A DNA stretch of 64,000 bases, from NCBI RefSeq assembly GCF_027158205.1, contig NZ_JAPVLU010000010.1, positions 124,001 to 188,000 of the forward strand, given 5' to 3'. The notes below the pieces were generated by a model. That model was not told where the DNA came from. It ran no database searches and saw only the letters and a program-made list of their open reading frames with translations. Both the position numbers and the translations under genes were made by a program. Origin of the DNA: Streptomyces sp. H39-S7. Its GTDB lineage: Bacteria; Actinomycetota; Actinomycetes; Streptomycetales; Streptomycetaceae. Shown piece after piece: positions 17,801 through 26,651 of the stretch. Each line of letters begins with the position of its first letter. The stretch's first letter is position 1.

Positions 17801-18261
17801 TCCGGATCCGCGGCAGCATGGACCGGGTCGAGACCGACGCGGACGGCAACGCCTACGTCGTCGACTTCAAGACCGGCAAGTCCAAGCCGACGGCGAAGGA
17901 GGTCGAGCGCCACCCGCAGCTCGCCGTCTACCAGCTCGCGGTCCGCGAGGGCGCGGTCGACGAACTCTTCGGCGGCGAGCGCCCGCTGCCGGGCGGCGCC
18001 GAACTCGTGCAACTGCGCCTCGGCGCGGCGAAGAAGGACGGCGGCGACACCGTGCCGGCCGTCCAGCGCCAGCAACCCCTCGCGGGGAAGCGGGAGGGGA
18101 GCGGTGAAGAAGGGGAGTGGGTGGTGGAGGACCTGCTGGCCGGTGCGGCCGGCCGCGTCCTGGACGAACGCTTCACCCCCGCCACCGGCCAGCACTGCAC
18201 GCACTGCGCGTTCCGCGCGGCGTGCAGCGCCCAGCCGGAGGGCCGGCACGTCGTGGAGTAG
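14824..18261 (+). CDS. adnA: AdnA-like helicase-nuclease subunit with Fe-S cysteines
   Basis: The 1145-residue protein matches the first subunit of the actinobacterial AdnAB double-strand-break resection machine. It has a UvrD-type motor with Walker A GPGTGKT (59-65) and Walker B DEYQD (268-272), and a RecB-type nuclease with DFK (Asp1014, Lys1016). Four cysteines (885, 1125, 1128, 1134) in the spacing C, then CxxCxxxxxC, suggest an iron-sulfur staple as in AddB. A roughly 40-residue acidic Pro/Asp/Glu-rich insert (about 475-520) interrupts the motor and is probably a flexible linker. The GTG at 14824 has a weak ribosome-binding site. The adnB partner lies downstream, after two lipoprotein genes. 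Confidence 0.88.
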   Translation: MTSSSLRPAHRAPHRGIDTGTGAYRLLRTPPERTAPPVLDASQRAVVEHRSGPLLVLAGPGTGKTTTLVEAVAERVRLGTAPERILVLTFSRKAAVELRDRMAARMGGTATAQATTFHSFCYALLRAHQDPELFADPLRLLSGPEQDVVVRELLTGQTALEKDGRGRIRWPDDLRAARTTRGFADEVRAVLARSRELGLGPAALQDFARRIGRPDWSAAASFLAEYLDVLDLQGVLDYAELLHRAVLLAERPEVFEALAGQYDAVFVDEYQDTDPAQVRLLRALAGQGRTLVAFGDPDQSIYAFRGADVNGILEFPDAFPRRDGRPAPVHVLTVSRRAGAALLDATRLVTRRMSLPRLPSAAVRAHRELAAVRDGGTVAVRTYPLAGAELEGIADTLRRAHLEDGVPWRDMAVLVRAGARSIPGLRRALTSAGVPVEIDGDDLPLRHEPAVAPLLLALRVAAAGAQEGPVVPAQTRSGELEEPTESDEPPEAGDGEAPEPDAPDPGSDPDPDPGSVSVEDAITLLTSPLGGMDAADLRRLGRALREEERAAGRTVPRPSDLLIAEALGEPERLVAHDPAYARGAQRLGLLLRKARELLAGGGTAEQALWELWDGSTWPQRLERSATRGGTAGRNADRDLDAVCALFETAARAEERTGGRGALNFLEELDAQDIAADTLSRRAVRTDAVRLMTAHRSKGLEWRLVVVAGVQEGLWPDLRRRGSLLEADRIGRDGLAEPLTPAALLAEERRLFYVAATRAKERLVVTAVKAAADDGDQPSRFLTELGVEPQDVTHRARRPLAVSALVAELRATTVDPAASPALREAAALRLARLASLNDAGHALVPSAHPDRWWGLYEPTRSTVPLRDRDQPVALSGSALDQLANTCSLQWFLGREVKAEPPSTAAQGFGNVVHVLADEVASGRTPADLDVLMARLDSVWDALAFDAPWKSLQEKRNARDALERFLHWHVMERGRTSVATEHGFDVVLEAGEVQVRIRGSMDRVETDADGNAYVVDFKTGKSKPTAKEVERHPQLAVYQLAVREGAVDELFGGERPLPGGAELVQLRLGAAKKDGGDTVPAVQRQQPLAGKREGSGEEGEWVVEDLLAGAAGRVLDERFTPATGQHCTHCAFRAACSAQPEGRHVVE

Positions 18262-18386
18262 CCCGCTCCGCGAGCGGTGACGTGACCCGTGTCTCCTTCG
18301 TGCAACCCTTCCCGCCGTTCGGGCGTCAGTTCGGTACAGGGGCATCTGCGGTGGGGTGGGTGTGCGGGGACGCGGGTTGAGGGAAT

Positions 18387-19187
18387 GTGGCCGTCGTGGC
18401 GTTGAGGCGCAGAGTTGTCGCAGTCGTAGTGGCCGGCGTCACGGCCGTGGGGGCGCTGGCCGGCTGCCAGGGGACAGCGGACCGCGGCAGAACGGTCCAC
18501 GCGGCGTCGAAGTCGGCGAACGCGGCCCCGGCCGCGTCGGACGGCTCGCTGGACGGGCTGACGGCGCCGGAGATCTCCCGCCGGCTGTGGGACACGATGA
18601 ACGGCGTCAACTCCATGACCATGGGGATGTCCGGGGTTCTCCAGGGCAGGCAGGTACAGGTGAAGATCGCGGCGACCCGGAGCGGCGCGTGCGCGGCCGC
18701 GGTCCGGTTGAACGGCGGGGCGATGCAGGTCATCAGAACCGCCGACAAGGTTTCCTACATCAAGGGCGATGCCGCGTACTGGACGTCCCTGGGCGCCAGG
18801 GGCAAAACCCTCGGGGGGCTCGCGGCCGACCGGTGGATCAGGTTCCCCGGCACCTCGGCCCCCGGCAAGCGGCTGTCCCGGAGCTGCGATGTGGCGAACG
18901 TGGTCAAGACCCTGCAACTGGAGCACGACTCGGCCACGGCGGGTGCCCGTGCGACGGTCGACGGCAAGTCGGTGGTCACCATCAAGAAGAAGGACCGGTC
19001 GGGGGCCATCACCTACTACGTGGCCGCGCAGGGCCCCTCGTACCTGCTGAAGCTCACGGACCAGACCGGGCTGACCATGACCTTCGGATCCTTCGACAAG
19101 CCGGTCAACGTCGCGGCCCCGCCCGCGAACCGGACGATCGACATCAGCCGGCTCGGTGGGGACGACGGGCTGGGCCTCGACGCCTGA
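18387..19187 (+). CDS. Lipoprotein, paralogue 1 (LppX/LprAFG-like fold suspected)
   Basis: The 266-residue protein has a lipoprotein signal with lipobox LAGC (Cys27 counted from this start) and a mature domain with motifs shared with the next gene: a helix ending in a kinase-free YIKGDAAYW-type turn, YYVAAQG and DKPVNVAAPP before DISRLGG. This resembles the LolA/LppX-like lipid-binding fold of actinobacterial lipoproteins, but the match is by eye. The GTG at 18387 has GAGGG only three bases away; GTG 18396 is the alternative. It lies between adnA and adnB and is probably a tandem duplicate of its neighbour. Confidence 0.75.
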   Translation: MAVVALRRRVVAVVVAGVTAVGALAGCQGTADRGRTVHAASKSANAAPAASDGSLDGLTAPEISRRLWDTMNGVNSMTMGMSGVLQGRQVQVKIAATRSGACAAAVRLNGGAMQVIRTADKVSYIKGDAAYWTSLGARGKTLGGLAADRWIRFPGTSAPGKRLSRSCDVANVVKTLQLEHDSATAGARATVDGKSVVTIKKKDRSGAITYYVAAQGPSYLLKLTDQTGLTMTFGSFDKPVNVAAPPANRTIDISRLGGDDGLGLDA

Positions 19188-19273
19188 GCGTTCCGGCCCG
19201 GGGCAAACCCGTTGCGTCCGCATGTTTATCTTGTGCTTATCAGTGTGGTGCGTGTGGGTGGAGGGGAAATCCG

Positions 19274-20080
19274 GTGGCAGTACAGCGGAACGTCGTGGCG
19301 GCTTCAGTGGTCTGCGCGGCCCTGGCGGGCGTACTGACCGGCTGCGGGGGTGACAAGTCCGACGACGCGGTGATCGGGTCCAAGTTGCGGCCGACCGCCT
19401 CGGCGAGCACCACGGCGGCCACGGGACTCGACGCACTGACCGCGCAGCAGGTCTCGGACAAGGCCGAAGCGGCGCTCAAAGCCCTCACCTCGGTGCGGGT
19501 GGACGCCGTGGGGATGGACGACGGCAAACCCATGCAGATCAAGACGGCCATGTCCAAGGGTGGCGAGTGCGCCGGCGCGATGAGCCAGGACAAGATGGCG
19601 ATGCAGTTCATCAGCACGCACCACACCACGTACGTCAAGGCCGACGACAGCTTCTGGCGCAAGTCCGGTGGCAAGGACGGCAGCGCGATGGTCGAGCTGC
19701 TGCACGGCAAGTGGATGAAGGTGGCGGGCGACGCCTCCGCGGACGAGGACCTGCAGAGCTTCTGCGATCTGGACTCGTTCGCCGACGAGATGTCGTCGGA
19801 CAACGACGACGGCCCCTTCACCAAGGGCGCGCCGACCACGGTCGACGGGCAGCCGGTCGTCACGATCATCCAGAAGAAGACCGGCAGCGCGGAGACGACG
19901 ACGATCTACGTGGCGGCGCAGGGTGAGCCGTACCCGTTGAAGATCGTCGAGGCGGGTGGCGACGAGCCGGGCCACGTCACGTTCACCGACTTCAACAAGC
20001 CGGTCAGGGCGGTGGCCCCGCCGGCCTCCCAGACGGTGGACATCAGCAAGTTCACGGGCGGCGGCAACAAGAACGTCTGA
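19274..20080 (+). CDS. Lipoprotein, paralogue 2 (LppX/LprAFG-like fold suspected)
   Basis: The 268-residue protein has lipobox VLTGC (Cys24) and the same mature-domain layout as the preceding lipoprotein: YVKADDSFWRKSGG, GKWMKVAG, IYVAAQGEPYPLKI and NKPVRAVAPPASQTVDIS. The shared motifs and equal length show a tandem duplication followed by divergence. The GTG at 19274 has a strong GGAGGGG eight bases upstream. It ends 97 bp before adnB. It probably sits on the outer face of the membrane and binds a hydrophobic ligand, if the fold guess is right. Confidence 0.75.
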   Translation: MAVQRNVVAASVVCAALAGVLTGCGGDKSDDAVIGSKLRPTASASTTAATGLDALTAQQVSDKAEAALKALTSVRVDAVGMDDGKPMQIKTAMSKGGECAGAMSQDKMAMQFISTHHTTYVKADDSFWRKSGGKDGSAMVELLHGKWMKVAGDASADEDLQSFCDLDSFADEMSSDNDDGPFTKGAPTTVDGQPVVTIIQKKTGSAETTTIYVAAQGEPYPLKIVEAGGDEPGHVTFTDFNKPVRAVAPPASQTVDISKFTGGGNKNV

Positions 20081-20177
20081 CGGTCGCCCGAGCACGCCCC
20101 GCCGGGTCGACCCCGGCGGCAGGCGTGCCCGCCCGGGTGGCCGTCGGTTGTCGGTGGGGCCGGATAGCCTCACTGGG

Positions 20178-23100
20178 GTGGCAGCACGCATCACGGATCC
20201 CGAGCAGCTCAAGGCGCTCCTCGGCATCCCTTTCACCCCGGAGCAGATGGAGTGCGTCACCGCACCCCTCGCGCCGAACGTGATCGTGGCCGGGGCCGGC
20301 TCCGGCAAGACGACGGTGATGGCCGCCCGCGTCGTCTGGCTGGTGGGGACGGGGCAGGTCGCCCCCGAGGAAGTGCTCGGCCTGACGTTCACCAACAAGG
20401 CCGCGGGGGAGCTCGCCGAGCGGGTCCGCAGGGCGCTCGTCCAGGCCGGGATCACCGATCCGGATCCGGTCGGCCCGCCCGGTGCCGGGGAGGGGGAGGG
20501 CGCGACCGGTGAGCCGCAGATCTCCACGTACCACGCGTTCGCCGGCCAGCTGCTCAAGGAACACGGGCTGCGCATCGGTCTCGAGCCCACCGCCCGGCTG
20601 CTCGCCGACGCCACCCGCTACCAGCTCGCCGCGAAGGTGCTGCGGGCCGCGCCGGGCCCGTACCCGGCACTGACCAAGAGCCTGCCCTCGCTGGTCAGCG
20701 ACCTGCTGGCGCTGGAGGGCGAGCTCAACGAGCACCTCGTTCCGCCGGACCGGCTGCTCGCCCACGACGCCGGCTGGCTCGACGCCCTGGCCCCCGTCAA
20801 GCTCACCAACGCGGACCTGCGCAAGCTGCCGGAGACCGCGCGGGCCCGCCAGGACCTCACCGGGCTCGCTGCCGCCTACCGCGAGCAGAAGCAGCGCCGC
20901 GACCTGCTGGACTTCGGCGACCAGATCGCCCTGTCGGCGACGGTGGCCCGCACCCGTCCGGAGGTCGGCTCGATCCTGCGCGAGCAGTACAAGGTGGTGC
21001 TGCTCGACGAGTACCAGGACACCTCCGTCGCCCAGCGGCTGCTGCTCGCCGGGCTGTTCGGCGGCGAGGGCACCGGTCATCCGGTCACCGCCGTCGGCGA
21101 CCCGTGCCAGGCGATCTACGGCTGGCGCGGCGCCTCTGTCGCCAACCTCGACGACTTCCCCGCCCACTTCCCGAACGCGGACGGATCGCCCGCCCGCCGG
21201 TTCTCGCTCAGTGAGAACCGCCGCAGCGGCGGCCGCCTCCTGGACCTCGCCAACGGCCTCGCCACCGAGCTGCGCGCCCGGCACGAAGGCGTCGAGGCGC
21301 TGCGCCCCGCCCCCGGCGCCGAGCGCGACGGGCTGGTGCGCTGCGCGCTGCTGTCCAGCCAGGCCGAGGAGATCGAGTGGCTGGCCGACTCCCTCGCCCA
21401 CCTGGTGCGCACCGGCACCGAGCCCGGCGAGATCGCCGTCCTGTGCCGGACGACGGGCCACTTCGCCGACATCCACGCCGCGCTGGTCGCCCGCGACATC
21501 CCCGTCGAGGTCGTGGGCCTGTCCGGGCTGCTCCACCTGCCCGAGGTTGCCGACCTCGTCGCCGTCTGCGAGGTGCTGCACGACCCGACGGCGAACGCGT
21601 CGCTGGTCCGGCTGCTCACCGGCCCCCGCTGGCGCATCGGCGCCCGGGACCTGGCGCTGCTCGGTCGCCGGGCCCGCGTCCTCGTCCGGTTCGGAGCCGG
21701 CGGCGCGGAGGACGACCCGGAGCGGCGGCTGGCGGCGGCCGTCGAAGGGGTCGATCCCGCCGAGGTGGTCTCGCTCGCCGACGCCCTGGAGACGTTCCTG
21801 GACGGCGACCCGGGCGACGAGCTGCCGTTCTCGCCCGAGGCGCGGGTCCGGTTCGCCCGGCTGGCGGCCGAAATACGGGATCTGCGGCGCGCGCTGGCCG
21901 ACCCGCTGATGGACGTCCTGCACCGGGTGCTCGCGGTCACCGGCCTGGAGGTCGAGCTGTCCGCGTCCCCGCACGCGCTGGCGGCCCGCCGCAAGGAGAC
22001 GCTCAACGCCTTCCTGGACATAGCGGCCAACTTCGCCTCCCTCGACGGCGAGGCGACCCTCCTCGCCTTCCTCGGCTTCCTGCGCACCGCCGCCCAGTAC
22101 GAGAAGGGCCTGGACAGTTCGCTCCCCGGCGGCGAGAACACGGTGAAGGTGCTCACCGCGCACAAGTCCAAGGGCCTGGAGTGGGACGTCGTGGCCGTCC
22201 CGGGACTGGTGAAGAAGGGCTTTCCGAACGAGCGCGGGCGCGAGCTGTGGACCGCCAACGCCAAGGTGCTGCCGCACCCGCTGCGTGGCGACGCGGCGAC
22301 CCTCCCCGACGTCGACGCATGGTCGAAGGCGGGCCTCGACCGGTTCCGGGACGCGATGAAGGAGCACAACCGGATAGAGGAGCTCCGCCTCGGCTACGTC
22401 ACCTTCACCCGCCCCCGCTCCCTGCTGCTCGGTTCCGGCTACTGGTGGGGGCCCACCCAGAAGACCCCGTACGGCCCGTCCGCCTTCCTGGACGCGCTGC
22501 GCGTGCACTGCGAGGCGGGCCACGGCGAGATCGAGCACTGGACCGAGCCGCCCGCGGAGGACGCCGTCAATCCGGCGCTGGAGACCTCCGTCGAGCACGC
22601 CTGGCCGCTCCCGCTCGACGCCGCCGCCCTCGACCGCCGGCGCCAGGCGGCCAGGACGGTGCTCGCGTATCTGGACGCGCCGCAGGAGCACGCGTTCGCC
22701 GACGCGCACGCCGAGGCGGATTTCCCGGAGGCCGAGGACGAGCCCGGGTGGGCGGACGGGGAGGAGTGGGAGGACGCCGACTGGGACGAGCTCTCGGCGG
22801 AGCGTCCCGAAGGCCACGGGCATCCCGCCGACCCCGAAGCGGACGTCGACGCGGACCCCGAGCGTCCCGTCGACCCCGGCCACCCGCCCGCCGAGGTCAC
22901 CACCGCGGGCGCAGCCCCCGCACGGGCGCGCCTGCTCCCCGAGGAGTCCCGCCTCGTCGCCTCCTGGGACCGCGACCTCGACGCGCTCGCCGGGGAGTTG
23001 CGGCGCGCCCGCGCGACCGTCCGGGACGTGCCGGTGCCGCCCGTCCTCACCGCGTCGCAGCTGATGCGGCTGGCCGCCGACCCGGACGGGTTCGCCCGCG

Positions 23101-23642
23101 CGCTCGCCCGCCCCATGCCGCGCCCCCCGCAGCCCGCGGCGCGCCGGGGAACCCGCTTCCACGCCTGGGTCGAGTCCCGCTTCGACGAGCGGCCGCTCTT
23201 CGCCCCCGAGGACCTGCCCGGGGTCGAGGGCGGGGACGAGATCGACGACGAGCGGGACCTCGCCGCCCTCAAGGAGGCGTTCCTCGGCACCCCGTACGCC
23301 GACCGCACGCCCCACCGCGTCGAGGCGCCCTTCCAGTTGGCGCTGGCCGGCCGCATGATCCGCGGCCGTATCGACGCCGTCTACCGCACCGCGGGTACGG
23401 CGGGCGACGATCCCGGCGAGGGCGTCACCTACGAGATCGTCGACTGGAAGACCAGCCGCTCCCGGTCCGGCGACCCGCTCCAGCTGGCCCTCTACCGCCT
23501 CGCCTGGGCCGAGCAGCACCAGGTTCCCCTGCACCGGGTAACCGCGGCGTTCCTCTACGTCCGGACCGGTGAGGTCGTCAGGCCCGCGTCCCTGCCGGAC
23601 CGCGCCGCCCTGGAGCGGCTGCTGCTCGACGAGCCCGGCTGA
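20178..23642 (+). CDS. adnB: AdnB-like helicase-nuclease subunit
   Basis: The 1154-residue protein matches the second AdnAB subunit, the main motor of this heterodimeric resection enzyme. Walker A GAGSGKT is at 39-45, Walker B DEYQD begins at 277, helicase motifs continue through KSKGLEWDVVAVPG, and the C-terminal RecB-type nuclease has DWK (Asp1089, Lys1091) with QLALYRL. No Fe-S cysteine cluster is seen, unlike the partner. A long acidic stretch (about 850-925, DEPGWADGEEWED and onward) separates motor and nuclease. The GTG at 20178 is chosen because homology begins right there; the ribosome-binding site is weak. Confidence 0.88.
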   Translation: MAARITDPEQLKALLGIPFTPEQMECVTAPLAPNVIVAGAGSGKTTVMAARVVWLVGTGQVAPEEVLGLTFTNKAAGELAERVRRALVQAGITDPDPVGPPGAGEGEGATGEPQISTYHAFAGQLLKEHGLRIGLEPTARLLADATRYQLAAKVLRAAPGPYPALTKSLPSLVSDLLALEGELNEHLVPPDRLLAHDAGWLDALAPVKLTNADLRKLPETARARQDLTGLAAAYREQKQRRDLLDFGDQIALSATVARTRPEVGSILREQYKVVLLDEYQDTSVAQRLLLAGLFGGEGTGHPVTAVGDPCQAIYGWRGASVANLDDFPAHFPNADGSPARRFSLSENRRSGGRLLDLANGLATELRARHEGVEALRPAPGAERDGLVRCALLSSQAEEIEWLADSLAHLVRTGTEPGEIAVLCRTTGHFADIHAALVARDIPVEVVGLSGLLHLPEVADLVAVCEVLHDPTANASLVRLLTGPRWRIGARDLALLGRRARVLVRFGAGGAEDDPERRLAAAVEGVDPAEVVSLADALETFLDGDPGDELPFSPEARVRFARLAAEIRDLRRALADPLMDVLHRVLAVTGLEVELSASPHALAARRKETLNAFLDIAANFASLDGEATLLAFLGFLRTAAQYEKGLDSSLPGGENTVKVLTAHKSKGLEWDVVAVPGLVKKGFPNERGRELWTANAKVLPHPLRGDAATLPDVDAWSKAGLDRFRDAMKEHNRIEELRLGYVTFTRPRSLLLGSGYWWGPTQKTPYGPSAFLDALRVHCEAGHGEIEHWTEPPAEDAVNPALETSVEHAWPLPLDAAALDRRRQAARTVLAYLDAPQEHAFADAHAEADFPEAEDEPGWADGEEWEDADWDELSAERPEGHGHPADPEADVDADPERPVDPGHPPAEVTTAGAAPARARLLPEESRLVASWDRDLDALAGELRRARATVRDVPVPPVLTASQLMRLAADPDGFARALARPMPRPPQPAARRGTRFHAWVESRFDERPLFAPEDLPGVEGGDEIDDERDLAALKEAFLGTPYADRTPHRVEAPFQLALAGRMIRGRIDAVYRTAGTAGDDPGEGVTYEIVDWKTSRSRSGDPLQLALYRLAWAEQHQVPLHRVTAAFLYVRTGEVVRPASLPDRAALERLLLDEPG

Positions 23643-23775
23643 GCGCCCCGGGCCGCCACGTCTCCGGCCCATCCGGCGGCCGCGTCCCCCGCCGCGTCCG
23701 TCCGCCACGGGCGGCGGAACCTCCGGCCGTCACCTCCGGCCGGAGGTGTCCGGCGCGCCGGTTAGGCTCGACGTC

Positions 23776-25194
23776 ATGAGTACCGCCCCGGACAGCGCCG
23801 TCCACGCCTACATCGACGCCCACCGCTCCGCGTTCCTCGCCGACCTCGTCGAGTGGCTGCGGATCCCGTCCGTCTCGGCGGATCCCGCCCGGGCGGACGA
23901 CGTGCTGGGCAGTGCGCGCTGGCTGGCGGCGAAGCTGGCGGAGACCGGCTTCCCGACCGCCGAGGTCTGGGAGAGCGACGGTCTGCCGGCGGTCTTCGCG
24001 GAGTGGCCGTCCGGCGACCCGCAGGCGCCGACCGTGCTGGTCTACGGCCACCATGACGTGCAGCCCGCCGCCCGCGAGGACGGCTGGGCCACCGACCCGT
24101 TCGAGCCGCACACCGCCGACGGCCGGATCTACGCGAGGGGCGCGGCCGACGACAAGGGCCAGGTCCTCTTCCACACGCTGGGCCTGCGCGCCCACCTCGC
24201 CGCGACCGGCAGGACCGCGCCCGCCGTCAACCTCAAGCTGCTGATCGAGGGTGAGGAGGAGTCCGGCTCGCCGAACTTCCTCGCGCTGATCGAGCGGCGT
24301 GCCGACCGGCTGGCCTGCGACGCGGTGATCGTCTCCGACACCGGGATGTGGTCGGAGGACACCCCGACCGTCTGCACCGGCATGCGCGGCCTGGCCGACT
24401 GCCAGGTCGATCTGTACGGGCCCGACCAGGACATCCACTCGGGTTCGTTCGGCGGCGCGGTGCCCAACCCCGCCACCGAGGCCGCCCGGCTGGTCGCCGC
24501 GCTGCACGACGACGACCGGCGGGTGGCGATCCCGGGGTTCTACGACGGGGTCGTCGAGCTGACCGACCGCGAGCGGAAGCTCTTCGCGGCGCTGCCGTTC
24601 GACGAGTCGCGGTGGCTGCGGACCGCCAGGTCCCACGGAGCGCTCGGCGAAGCCGGCCACACGACCCTGGAACGCATCTGGGCCCGGCCGACCGCCGAGG
24701 TCAACGGCATCCACGGCGGCTACCAGGGCCCCGGCGGCAAGACCATCGTCCCGGCCTCCGCGCACCTGAAGCTGTCCTTCCGGCTGGTCGCGGGACAGGA
24801 CGCCGGCGCCGTGCAGCAGCTCGTCACCGACTGGGTCGCCGCCCGGCTCCCGGAGGGCATCCGCCACGAGGTCACGTTCTGGGGCACCACCCGCCCCTGC
24901 CTGACCCCGCTGGACCACCCGGCGCTGCAGTCGGTCGTCCGCTCGATGGGCCGGGCCTTCCAGCAGGAGATCCTCTTCACCCGCGAGGGCGGTTCGGGAC
25001 CCGCCGCCGATCTGCAGGACGTACTGGGTGTGCCGGTGCTGTTCCTGGGAATCTCCGTACCGTCCGACGGCTGGCACTCGGTGAACGAGAAGGTCGAGCT
25101 CGACCTGCTGTTCAAGGGTGTGGAGACCGCCGCCTACCTGTGGGGCGACCTCGCCGAGAACTGGCGCCCCGCCTCCGCCGAGGTCACCGGGTGA
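23776..25194 (+). CDS. M20-family dipeptidase/carboxypeptidase
   Basis: The 472-residue protein is a zinc dipeptidase of the PepV/CNDP type. Metal ligands and catalytic residues lie in GHHDVQP (91-97), YARGAADDKG, LIEGEEESGS with the general-base Glu, VSDTG and a late His in the SDGWHSVNEK region. It cleaves dipeptides or related amides in the cytoplasm; there is no signal peptide. It follows adnB by 133 bp in the same direction but is functionally unrelated. The ATG at 23776 has only a weak GGCTCG-like site before it. Confidence 0.88.
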   Translation: MSTAPDSAVHAYIDAHRSAFLADLVEWLRIPSVSADPARADDVLGSARWLAAKLAETGFPTAEVWESDGLPAVFAEWPSGDPQAPTVLVYGHHDVQPAAREDGWATDPFEPHTADGRIYARGAADDKGQVLFHTLGLRAHLAATGRTAPAVNLKLLIEGEEESGSPNFLALIERRADRLACDAVIVSDTGMWSEDTPTVCTGMRGLADCQVDLYGPDQDIHSGSFGGAVPNPATEAARLVAALHDDDRRVAIPGFYDGVVELTDRERKLFAALPFDESRWLRTARSHGALGEAGHTTLERIWARPTAEVNGIHGGYQGPGGKTIVPASAHLKLSFRLVAGQDAGAVQQLVTDWVAARLPEGIRHEVTFWGTTRPCLTPLDHPALQSVVRSMGRAFQQEILFTREGGSGPAADLQDVLGVPVLFLGISVPSDGWHSVNEKVELDLLFKGVETAAYLWGDLAENWRPASAEVTG

Positions 25195-25270
25195 CGCCGG
25201 CGCGCCCTACCGACACCAGTCACTGACAACGACAACCGCGCTACCGCGTACCTCACGTACGCACGGGGAG

Positions 25271-26209
25271 ATGGAAGCAGCCTTGTCCGAGATCGACCTG
25301 TCCACCCAGCCGCTGGCCCTCGCCCAGGCGGGCGTGGACCGCGCCGCCCACCACCGGCTCGACGAGGCCTGGCTGGCCGCCGCCTGGAGCCATCCCACCA
25401 CCCGTGTCTTCGTGGTCTCCGGCGGCCAGGTGCTGGTCGAGGAGAAGGACGGCCGCACCGAGCTGGTCATGGTCCCGGCCTTCGACGCGCCCGAGACCGA
25501 GACCCACCGCTACTTCCTCGGCATCGGCGAGGACGGCATCCGGTACTTCGCGCTGCAGAAGGACGCGCTGCCGGGCCGGATGGACGACGTGGCGCGGGCG
25601 GCCGGGCTGCGCGAGGTGGCCGGGCTGCTCTCTCCGCTGGAGGCGGGCCTGATGGTGCACGCCGTCGCGCTGGAGAACTGGCAGCGGGCGCACCGCTTCT
25701 GCTCCCGCTGCGGTGAGCGCACGGTCATCGCCGCGGCCGGCCACATCAGGCGCTGCCAGGCGTGCGGCGCCGAGCACTACCCGCGCACCGACCCGGCCGT
25801 GATCATGCTGGTGACGGACGACCAGGACCGTGCGCTGCTCGGCCGCCAGGCGCACTGGCCGGAAGGGCGCTTCTCGACGCTGGCGGGGTTCGTGGAGCCG
25901 GGTGAGTCGCTGGAGCAGGCCGTGGTGCGTGAGACGGCGGAGGAGGCGGGGGTGGCGGTCGGCGACGTGACATATGTCGCGAGCCAGCCGTGGCCGTTCC
26001 CGTCGAGCCTGATGCTCGGGTTCATGGCCCGAGCCACCTCGCCGGACATCCAGGTCGACGGCGAGGAGATCCACGAGGCCCGCTGGTTCTCCCGCGAGGA
26101 CCTGCGCAAGGGCATCGAGTCCGGGGAGATCCTGCCGCCGGGCGGCATCTCGATCGCCGCCCGCCTGATGGAGCTCTGGTACGGCGGCCCGTTCCCGGCG
26201 GCCGGCTGA
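25271..26209 (+). CDS. nudC: NudC-type NAD(H)/RNA-cap pyrophosphatase
   Basis: The 312-residue protein has the full NudC layout: an N-terminal domain, a zinc finger CSRCGE and CQACGAE (about 143-164), a Nudix box GFVEPGESLEQAVVRETAEE, and the NudC-specific motif SQPWPFPSS. NudC splits NADH and NAD-capped RNA into NMN and AMP ends. The ATG at 25271 directly touches GGGGAG, which is too close; a TTG at 25283 with GGAAG five bases upstream is a good alternative start. The gene is convergent with the mycoredoxin gene, with a terminator hairpin between them. Confidence 0.92.
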   Translation: MEAALSEIDLSTQPLALAQAGVDRAAHHRLDEAWLAAAWSHPTTRVFVVSGGQVLVEEKDGRTELVMVPAFDAPETETHRYFLGIGEDGIRYFALQKDALPGRMDDVARAAGLREVAGLLSPLEAGLMVHAVALENWQRAHRFCSRCGERTVIAAAGHIRRCQACGAEHYPRTDPAVIMLVTDDQDRALLGRQAHWPEGRFSTLAGFVEPGESLEQAVVRETAEEAGVAVGDVTYVASQPWPFPSSLMLGFMARATSPDIQVDGEEIHEARWFSREDLRKGIESGEILPPGGISIAARLMELWYGGPFPAAG

Positions 26210-26232
26210 GAGGGCGCCGGGGCGGACAGCAC

Positions 26233-26262
26233 TCCGCCGGGGCGCGGTCGCGCCCCGGCGGA
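26233..26262. terminator. Terminator hairpin between nudC and mycoredoxin
   Basis: A perfect G+C-rich inverted repeat of about 14 bp per arm with a very tight loop (around GGTC) lies between the two convergent genes and can serve both. Confidence 0.75.
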
Positions 26263-26282
26263 TGCGGGTGGGATCAGCCGCG

Positions 26283-26525
26283 TCAGACGCCGAGCTTCTG
26301 CTTGACCTGCGCCAGCGACGGGTTCGGGAGCGCGGATCCGTCCGGGAACAGGACGGTGGGGACCAGCTGGTTGCCGTTGTTGACCTTCTCGACGAACGCC
26401 GCGGACTCCGGGTCGTTCTCGATGTTGATCTCCGTGTAGCCGATGCCCTCGCGGTCCATCTGGCTCTTGAGCCGACGGCAGTAGCCGCACCAGGTGGTGC
26501 TGTACATCGTCACAGTGCCCGACAT
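26283..26525 (-). CDS. mrx1: Mycoredoxin (glutaredoxin-like, CGYC)
   Basis: The 80-residue protein is a single thioredoxin-fold domain with active site TTWCGYC (Cys13, Cys16), the cis-Pro loop LVPTVLF and a C-terminal helix, as in mycobacterial Mrx1 (the product of the gene next to uvrD2). Mycoredoxins reduce mycothiol mixed disulfides in actinobacteria. The ATG at 26525 has GAGGAG upstream. A near-perfect SigR promoter precedes it on the minus strand, so it should be induced by thiol oxidation together with moeZ and sigR. Confidence 0.92.
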   Translation of the reverse strand: MSGTVTMYSTTWCGYCRRLKSQMDREGIGYTEINIENDPESAAFVEKVNNGNQLVPTVLFPDGSALPNPSLAQVKQKLGV

Positions 26526-26567
26526 GGGTGTCCGCTCCTCACAAGCAGGTGGAATCGTCGATCGCTC

Positions 26568-26593
26568 AACGCCTACCCCGCTCCGGACATTCC
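26568..26593 (-). promoter_or_regulatory. SigR-type promoter of the mycoredoxin gene
   Basis: Read on the minus strand, GGAAT (26593-26589), 18 bp, then GTT (26570-26568) match the SigR consensus exactly. Transcription would start near 26561, 36 bp before the ATG. Confidence 0.8.
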
Positions 26594-26651
26594 TGCGGCC
26601 CCTGCCGCCACCGGTTTCCCACCGTCCGCGGTCGGACCATCACACCTCGGC

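Noticed and set aside
18381..18404. GGGAAT followed by GTT before the first lipoprotein as a SigR promoter
   Set aside because: The spacer is only 14 bp, too short for SigR.
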